Shown here piece by piece: positions 34,927 through 36,660 of a stretch of 36,660 nt of DNA (the stretch's first letter is position 1; every line of letters starts with the position of its first letter). The stretch lies in NCBI GenBank assembly GCA_029941135.1, contig JAPYRI010000021.1, forward strand, positions 1 to 36,660. Direction: 5' to 3'. Source of the DNA: Alphaproteobacteria bacterium (GTDB lineage: Bacteria > Pseudomonadota > Alphaproteobacteria > JAPYRI01). The notes below the pieces were generated by a model. It was not told where the DNA came from and made no database searches. It saw nothing but the letters and a program-made list of their open reading frames with translations. The translations under genes were made by a program, and so were the position numbers.

Positions 34927-36315
34927 ATGCATATAATTAAATACGACAAAGGGTTCACCCGACGTCATGTTCTGGAAGGCATGGGAAAAACAGCTTTGTT
35001 CGGTGGGATGTTAGCCCCCTTGTGGGACGTGATCGCCCGCGACGGAGATATCTCCAAGGCCTACCCGGACGAAGCCATGTCGATCGACTTGCTGAGCGGC
35101 GGCGCGGTCAAACCCGGCGGCATGATCGATGCCGGAAACGTTGAATCGGTGCGTCATTTGATGGACCCGATCACTTTCATTCAGATCTCGCAGCAGGGCC
35201 GGGTGGTCAAAATGGCCGAGAAGACCACCACAGACATTTATAAGCTAAATCCGCGCCCCTATATTGACGCTACCCTGCGTCATCGGCACCAGGCACTTTT
35301 GGATGCCAAGGGCAATGTCATCGTTGCCGGCAAAAAGCCGTGGATTGGCGGCAACCCATTCCCGGATGGTGGCTCGGCCCACGAGATTCTGGCCGGCCAC
35401 GTGCTCAGTTGGGGCCGTCATGATGCTTCGTGTTATCCAATCAAGGAATGGGACATGACCGGGGGCGGCGTGCAACAGTTCCATTACAATTATCTGTTCG
35501 TTGAGGTGATGGCGACCGGTCGCACCGTGCTGGATCCCAAACCTTACATGACCAATAAGCTCGACCGGTTGCGCTATCATACTGTGCTGGTGACCGCGCC
35601 GGCCGGCAACCTGCGCGGTGTGTCTCTAGTCCAGCACTGGCCCTATGATCAGACCAAATTTCCTGATTTCTTCGGCTACTTGCCGTCGTTCAAACGTGTC
35701 CGGCGGTTTCCCACAAATCAGCGTTTTGAGCCCATCGTCCCAGGTTCGACCGTGTTTTTGACCGATGCCTGGATGACCGGCGACCCGTTCCTCACGTGGG
35801 GCAACTTCAAGTTGAAGGGAGCCGTACCCTGGCTCGGTGGAACTTCGGGGACGTGGCAAGCCAATACCGACAACTGGGAACATAAGCGTGTCGGGGGGAC
35901 GACCGGCAATAAGTTCTTCGAGTCCACGTTCGAGCTGATCCCCGAGGTCTATGCCGTTGATCTGGAGCCGGTTTATTACCCCCGTGCACCTTATGCCAAG
36001 AAGCGGGTTTGGTTCGACGCGCGCACTATGACGCCGCTGGCCATGGTCGCGTTCAACCGAAAAGGAGAAGTATGGAAGTCGTTCGAAGCGGGCACCTGCA
36101 TGTATCAGCTGGATGACGGCACCCAGTGGCCCAAAAAAGGCAATCCTTATTGGTCATGGACATACGGCCACTCTCACGATATGGAAAACGACCGAATCAG
36201 TATCTTTGAGCAAGCCGAGCATGTGGATGGTGGTTTCCACGTGCGTGTGGACGATCCAAAACTGTTCGAACAGTTTTGCACCATTCCCGCAATACGGCGA
36301 TTGGGAGCGGGATAG
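34927..36315 (+). CDS. DUF1329-like exported protein, paralogue 4
   Basis: A 462-aa paralogue, nearest to paralogue 3 and likely its tandem duplicate: long runs such as LSGGAVKPGGMIDAGN and QISQQGRVVKMAEKTTTDIY are identical. The N-terminus reads FTRRHVLEGMGKTALFGGML, again with an Arg-Arg pair before an apolar run. Late segments FFGYLPSFKRVRRFPTNQRF, PEVYAVDLEPVYYPRAPYA and DNWEHKRVGG fit the DUF1329-like pattern. GGAG lies upstream of the ATG. Neighbouring genes are an acyl-CoA dehydrogenase and an LLM flavin oxidoreductase, which suggests the products bind or move a hydrophobic growth substrate; this is inference. Confidence 0.83.
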   Translation: MHIIKYDKGFTRRHVLEGMGKTALFGGMLAPLWDVIARDGDISKAYPDEAMSIDLLSGGAVKPGGMIDAGNVESVRHLMDPITFIQISQQGRVVKMAEKTTTDIYKLNPRPYIDATLRHRHQALLDAKGNVIVAGKKPWIGGNPFPDGGSAHEILAGHVLSWGRHDASCYPIKEWDMTGGGVQQFHYNYLFVEVMATGRTVLDPKPYMTNKLDRLRYHTVLVTAPAGNLRGVSLVQHWPYDQTKFPDFFGYLPSFKRVRRFPTNQRFEPIVPGSTVFLTDAWMTGDPFLTWGNFKLKGAVPWLGGTSGTWQANTDNWEHKRVGGTTGNKFFESTFELIPEVYAVDLEPVYYPRAPYAKKRVWFDARTMTPLAMVAFNRKGEVWKSFEAGTCMYQLDDGTQWPKKGNPYWSWTYGHSHDMENDRISIFEQAEHVDGGFHVRVDDPKLFEQFCTIPAIRRLGAG

Positions 36316-36404
36316 ACGCGAGGGTTTGAATGCCTTCGAAGAAAAGCGTGCGCCTAAATTCACCGGCAAATAAATCGTAGAATTCACGGCAAGGGAGAAC
36401 CGGC

Positions 36405-36660
36405 ATGGACGTCGGCGTGTTTCAAATTTTGCCAAACATGGCAGCAGACCCGCGCGTGGTTGCGCAACGGGCGGAAGAATTGGGATTTGAAAGCTATTGG
36501 GTGCCTGAGCACCCGGTGTTGCCGATGGAATACGAGGCGAATTATCCGGGTGTCGCGCCCGATGCACCCCCGCCTGAATACCTCTGGCAAATGCCCGACC
36601 CCTTCATCACCCTAGCTCCCGTGGCCGAAACCACCACGACGATAAAACTCGGCACAGCCG
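36405..36660 (+). CDS. LLM-class flavin-dependent oxidoreductase (3' partial)
   Basis: The first 85 residues of a bacterial luciferase-like monooxygenase or F420-dependent oxidoreductase; the gene runs off the right edge. MDVGVFQILPNMAADP, AEELGFESYWVPEHPV and, near the edge, TLAPVAETTTTIKLGTA are the first beta strands and helices of the TIM barrel in this family, with the flavin-contact Glu/His (PEHP). A GGGAG ribosome site lies about nine bases before the ATG. FMN or F420 use cannot be told from this part. It follows paralogue 4 after 89 bases on the same strand and may be cotranscribed. Confidence 0.88.
   Translation, partial: MDVGVFQILPNMAADPRVVAQRAEELGFESYWVPEHPVLPMEYEANYPGVAPDAPPPEYLWQMPDPFITLAPVAETTTTIKLGTA

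Overview
The window looks like an alphaproteobacterial chromosome segment, from a compact, moderately GC-rich genome. The evidence is a nearly complete hopanoid (hpn) locus, Mla-type lipid transport genes, GTG starts coupled to upstream stops, and many back-to-back genes whose 3' ends overlap by about 4 bp. No rRNA, tRNA, CRISPR array, transposase or phage gene was seen. No gap between genes exceeds 300 bases; the largest is about 280 bases (30378-30658).

Layout. 1-2715: the 3' part of a PLP-dependent threonine dehydratase-like enzyme, an amidase/nitrilase-fold protein with Ala in place of the catalytic Cys, and a DUF1499 membrane protein. 2827-14653: a DsbA-fold isomerase, then the hopanoid core hpnC-hpnB-hpnD-hpnE-shc-hpnG on the plus strand, ispH-hpnH on the minus strand, hpnA on plus and a farnesyl diphosphate synthase on minus. 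Together these supply FPP, make squalene, cyclise it to hopene and start the C35 side chain (adenosylhopane, then ribosylhopane). 14770-20431: a phosphonate module with a LicC/PntC-like nucleotidyltransferase, a PhnY*-like Fe/2-oxoglutarate dioxygenase, PEP mutase fused to a second nucleotidyltransferase, phosphonopyruvate decarboxylase and a PhnW-like aminotransferase. 20515-27105: a CDP-alcohol phosphotransferase domain fused in frame to a full-length HpnN RND exporter, then hpnL, hpnM (MlaC-like), an MlaA homologue and a MAPEG protein, closed by a strong terminator. 27292-36315: four DUF1329-like paralogues, the first a decayed pseudogene and the other three each 462 aa with an Arg-Arg signal-like N-terminus. 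Among them lie a methyltransferase, a pentapeptide-repeat protein and an isovaleryl-CoA dehydrogenase-like enzyme. An LLM-class flavin oxidoreductase runs off the right edge.

The most interesting reading is that the phosphonate and hopanoid genes form one lipid system. PepM, Ppd and PhnW would make 2-aminoethylphosphonate (AEP), the dioxygenase could hydroxylate it, and a cytidylyltransferase would activate it as CMP-AEP. The CDP-alcohol phosphotransferase would then transfer it to a lipid hydroxyl. Because that transferase is physically part of the hopanoid exporter HpnN, the product may be a phosphonolipid, possibly a phosphono-hopanoid, handed directly to export and to the neighbouring HpnL/HpnM/MlaA proteins. 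The enzyme families are well supported by motifs. The acceptor lipid and the coupling to hopanoids are inference.
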